From contig JAHEEB010000205.1 in the NCBI GenBank assembly GCA_024640925.1, positions 1-7,048 on the forward strand: 7,048 nt of DNA, given 5' to 3'. Shown piece by piece: positions 4,848-7,048 of this stretch. The first letter of the stretch is position 1. Every line of letters starts with the position of its first letter. The position numbers and the translations under genes are program-made. The notes beneath the pieces are model-generated. The model was not told where the DNA came from and made no database searches. It saw only the letters and a list, made by a program, of their open reading frames with translations. The stretch comes from Bacteroidota bacterium (GTDB lineage: Bacteria > Bacteroidota > Bacteroidia > Bacteroidales > UBA10428).

Positions 4848-7048
4848 ATGAAATGGTTTTTTGTTACCCTGCTTTTATTTGTTACCCTAATAATTTCTTT
4901 TTCTTATAAATCATCTGAACAAATACCGATTATGAGTGATTTTGACTATAAATCAGCCTGGACAAAGGTTGAAGATTTTGAAAACAAAGGTTTACCTGAA
5001 TCTGCTTTGAAAGAGGTTAACCAGATTTATTCAAGTGCAAAAGCTGAGAACAATGCTGCGCAGCTTGTAAAAGCAGTTATATACATTATTAGACTTACCG
5101 AATATAAAGAGGAAGATTCTTTTGTTAAAAACCTGAATCGACTGGAAGAGGAAGCAAAAACGGCAACCTTTCCCACTAAGCCTATACTGCATTCGATGCT
5201 GGCTGAGATATACTGGCGCTATTATCAGAGCAACAGGTATTATTTCAGCGAACGAACTCAAACTGTCGATTTTAAAAACGATGATATATCGACCTGGAGT
5301 ATTGAAAAAATAGTAGGTGAAACCATTAAAAACTATAACCTGTCGCTCGAAAATGCAGAACAATCAAAAGCGACCAAGATTGACATATACAACGATATTT
5401 TGCAAAATGGTAATGAAAAGGGTCGAGCATATCGTCCAACATTATATGATTTCCTAGCCCATCGTGCAATTGACTTTTTTATGGACGAGGAGCCTTCCAT
5501 AACCCGACCTGCATACGCATTTTCAATTAATTCGGAAGATTATCTGAAAGATGCAGATAGTTTCTGTAAGCTTAATATCGCATCGAAAGATACGATGGCT
5601 TATAAGTTTTATGCATTGAAAATTCTTCAGGATCTTACTCATTTTCATTTGAATGACGAAAAACCCGAAGCTCTTGTTGAAATTGATTTAAAGAGGCTGA
5701 GTTTTGTATACCAAAATCTTACCCTTCAAAATAAACAGGACTTATATCTTGAAGCTCTTGAAAAACTTGAGCAGAAAACCATTAAATACCCTGTTTCCTG
5801 CATTGTTACGTATAACATAGCCCAGGTTTGGTCAGAAAAAGGAGCTTTGTACAAAGCGAATCAATCGGATGAACACAAATGGGATGTAAAAAAAGCATAT
5901 GAAATATGTGATGCCGCCATAAAACGCTTTCCTGATGCTGAGGAATCCAGCAATGCATACAATTTTCAAAAACAAATACTTTCAAAATCTATTTCGGCCG
6001 AAGCTGAAAATGTTAATGTTCCAAATGCTCCATTTCGGGCTTTGGTGAAATATAAAAACTTCACTGACTTGTATTGGCGAATCATTAAAGTAACCAGGGA
6101 TGAAGTAAGATCGGAACGTAAAAAATACATTCGGAACTATGATGTCGAACGTGAAGAAAAATTTCTGGAGCACTTTCTTGTAAAGACTCCGGTGAAGTCA
6201 GGAAAAGTTACTTTGCCAGATGACAAAGATTACCAGATTCATTCTGCTGAGATTATGCTGGAAAGTCTTCCCGAAGGTGAATATATGCTTCTTTTCAGTC
6301 CGGCTCCTGAGTTTAAGATTGCTGAAAATAACCTTTCCTATTCATTCACAACTATTTCGAATCTGGCCTTTTTCCACAGAAACATGGACGATGCCAGTAC
6401 TGAGTTGTATGTTACAAACAGGACTTCTGGCGAACCTGTTAAGGGTGCCAAAGTACAAGTTTACATTAATGTTTATAACTCAAAAAGCGGTTATTACGAC
6501 AATGTTAAAAGCAATTTGTTAACCACAAATGATTCAGGATTTGTAAAAGTTCCGTTCCAAACCAAGGATAAGGAATATTATTATCAGAACGCCTTTTCTG
6601 CTGATATTACATTGCTTAACGATAAAATTAGTACCCAGACAATAGATATACAAGACTATACCTACGATTATACCGGAATGATATCGCAATATAAGCAAGG
6701 GTATCGATACAATGAATCGCAAACAATATTTTTCATGGACAGGTCGATATACCGCCCTGGCCAGACAATATACTTTAAAGGACTTTTATTTTCACCGAAC
6801 GAAAAGAATCCTGTAATTATTCCTGATAGAAAAGTAACAGTTACTTTTTATGACGTAAACAGCCAGGTTGTTGCTCAAAAACAATTAACTACAAACAAAT
6901 ACGGAACATTTAACGGAACGTTTACCGCACCAACTTCGGGTCTTACAGGTCAAATGTATCTGACTGTAAGTGATGAAAGTAATTCAACTCATTATTTCTC
7001 TGTTGAAGAATATAAGAGACCGAAATTCGAAGTTGCTTTTGGCCCGAT
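4848..7048 (+). CDS. Alpha-2-macroglobulin family protein, N-terminal part (cut by window end)
   Basis: The frame opens at ATG 4848 and stays open through 733 codons to the right edge. An N-terminal hydrophobic segment (about residues 3-20, FFVTLLLFVTLIISFS) directs export. There is no lipobox cysteine (the first Cys is residue 240), so it is either a cleaved signal peptide or a membrane anchor, not a lipoprotein. Residues about 25-400 look helical and TPR-like. Beta-rich macroglobulin-type domains then follow: one contains YVTNRTSGEPVKGAKVQVY (521-539), and the next is an MG2 domain with the family hallmark DRSIYRPGQTIYFKG (631-645), ending near VEEYKRPKFEV (719-729). Such bacterial proteins are usually much longer and act in the periplasm or at the cell surface as protease traps or in envelope defence. 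The thioester and bait regions, if present, lie outside the window. A strong terminator lies between it and the upstream cluster. Confidence 0.93.
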   Translation, partial: MKWFFVTLLLFVTLIISFSYKSSEQIPIMSDFDYKSAWTKVEDFENKGLPESALKEVNQIYSSAKAENNAAQLVKAVIYIIRLTEYKEEDSFVKNLNRLEEEAKTATFPTKPILHSMLAEIYWRYYQSNRYYFSERTQTVDFKNDDISTWSIEKIVGETIKNYNLSLENAEQSKATKIDIYNDILQNGNEKGRAYRPTLYDFLAHRAIDFFMDEEPSITRPAYAFSINSEDYLKDADSFCKLNIASKDTMAYKFYALKILQDLTHFHLNDEKPEALVEIDLKRLSFVYQNLTLQNKQDLYLEALEKLEQKTIKYPVSCIVTYNIAQVWSEKGALYKANQSDEHKWDVKKAYEICDAAIKRFPDAEESSNAYNFQKQILSKSISAEAENVNVPNAPFRALVKYKNFTDLYWRIIKVTRDEVRSERKKYIRNYDVEREEKFLEHFLVKTPVKSGKVTLPDDKDYQIHSAEIMLESLPEGEYMLLFSPAPEFKIAENNLSYSFTTISNLAFFHRNMDDASTELYVTNRTSGEPVKGAKVQVYINVYNSKSGYYDNVKSNLLTTNDSGFVKVPFQTKDKEYYYQNAFSADITLLNDKISTQTIDIQDYTYDYTGMISQYKQGYRYNESQTIFFMDRSIYRPGQTIYFKGLLFSPNEKNPVIIPDRKVTVTFYDVNSQVVAQKQLTTNKYGTFNGTFTAPTSGLTGQMYLTVSDESNSTHYFSVEEYKRPKFEVAFGP

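Noticed and set aside
5031..6722. Other-frame open frames inside the alpha-2-macroglobulin gene (5031-5363 -, 5982-6173 -, 6220-6522 +, 6534-6722 -)
   Set aside because: The long + frame from 4848 is uninterrupted and has clear family motifs. The others are shadows of it.

Overview
The window is AT-rich DNA with every supportable gene on the + strand. It most likely comes from a member of the Bacteroidota. The evidence is a match to the Bacteroidota -7 promoter element (TAnnTTTG) before the first full gene, the absence of Shine-Dalgarno sequences before any start codon, and a large secreted alpha-2-macroglobulin-type protein of a kind common in that phylum. The genus cannot be read from the sequence.

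Layout: (1) Bases 1-112 are the 3' end of an unidentified gene. (2) Bases 161-4458 hold a TetR-type repressor gene followed by five enzyme or membrane genes: two classical short-chain dehydrogenases, one extended SDR (epimerase/dihydroflavonol-reductase-like), a small DoxX-like four-helix membrane protein and an SRPBCC (START-like) protein. (3) Bases 4459-4847 are non-coding and contain a strong 13-bp-stem terminator at 4626-4663. (4) From 4848 to the window edge is the first 733 codons of an alpha-2-macroglobulin family protein, cut by the window end.

The most informative non-coding signal is a pair of 18-bp near-palindromes. One lies just before tetR (161-178). The other lies just before the first dehydrogenase gene (780-797), in opposite orientation and matching at 17 of 18 positions. 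Each ends 20-21 bases before the ATG it precedes. The simplest reading is that the TetR protein represses its own gene and the dehydrogenase cluster, and that a small molecule relieves this. All three dehydrogenases keep their cofactor-binding and catalytic motifs and carry Arg after the second beta strand, which suggests NADP(H). Together with a small lipid-binding-type SRPBCC protein and a DoxX-like membrane protein, they suggest reductive handling of a hydrophobic carbonyl compound. The substrate is unknown and this function is inference.

Two intergenic gaps inside the cluster (2425-2527 and 3524-3653) contain complementary segments that could fold in the RNA. They may mark internal regulation or sub-operon boundaries. 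The alpha-2-macroglobulin gene lies beyond the terminator and is probably a separate transcription unit unrelated to the cluster.
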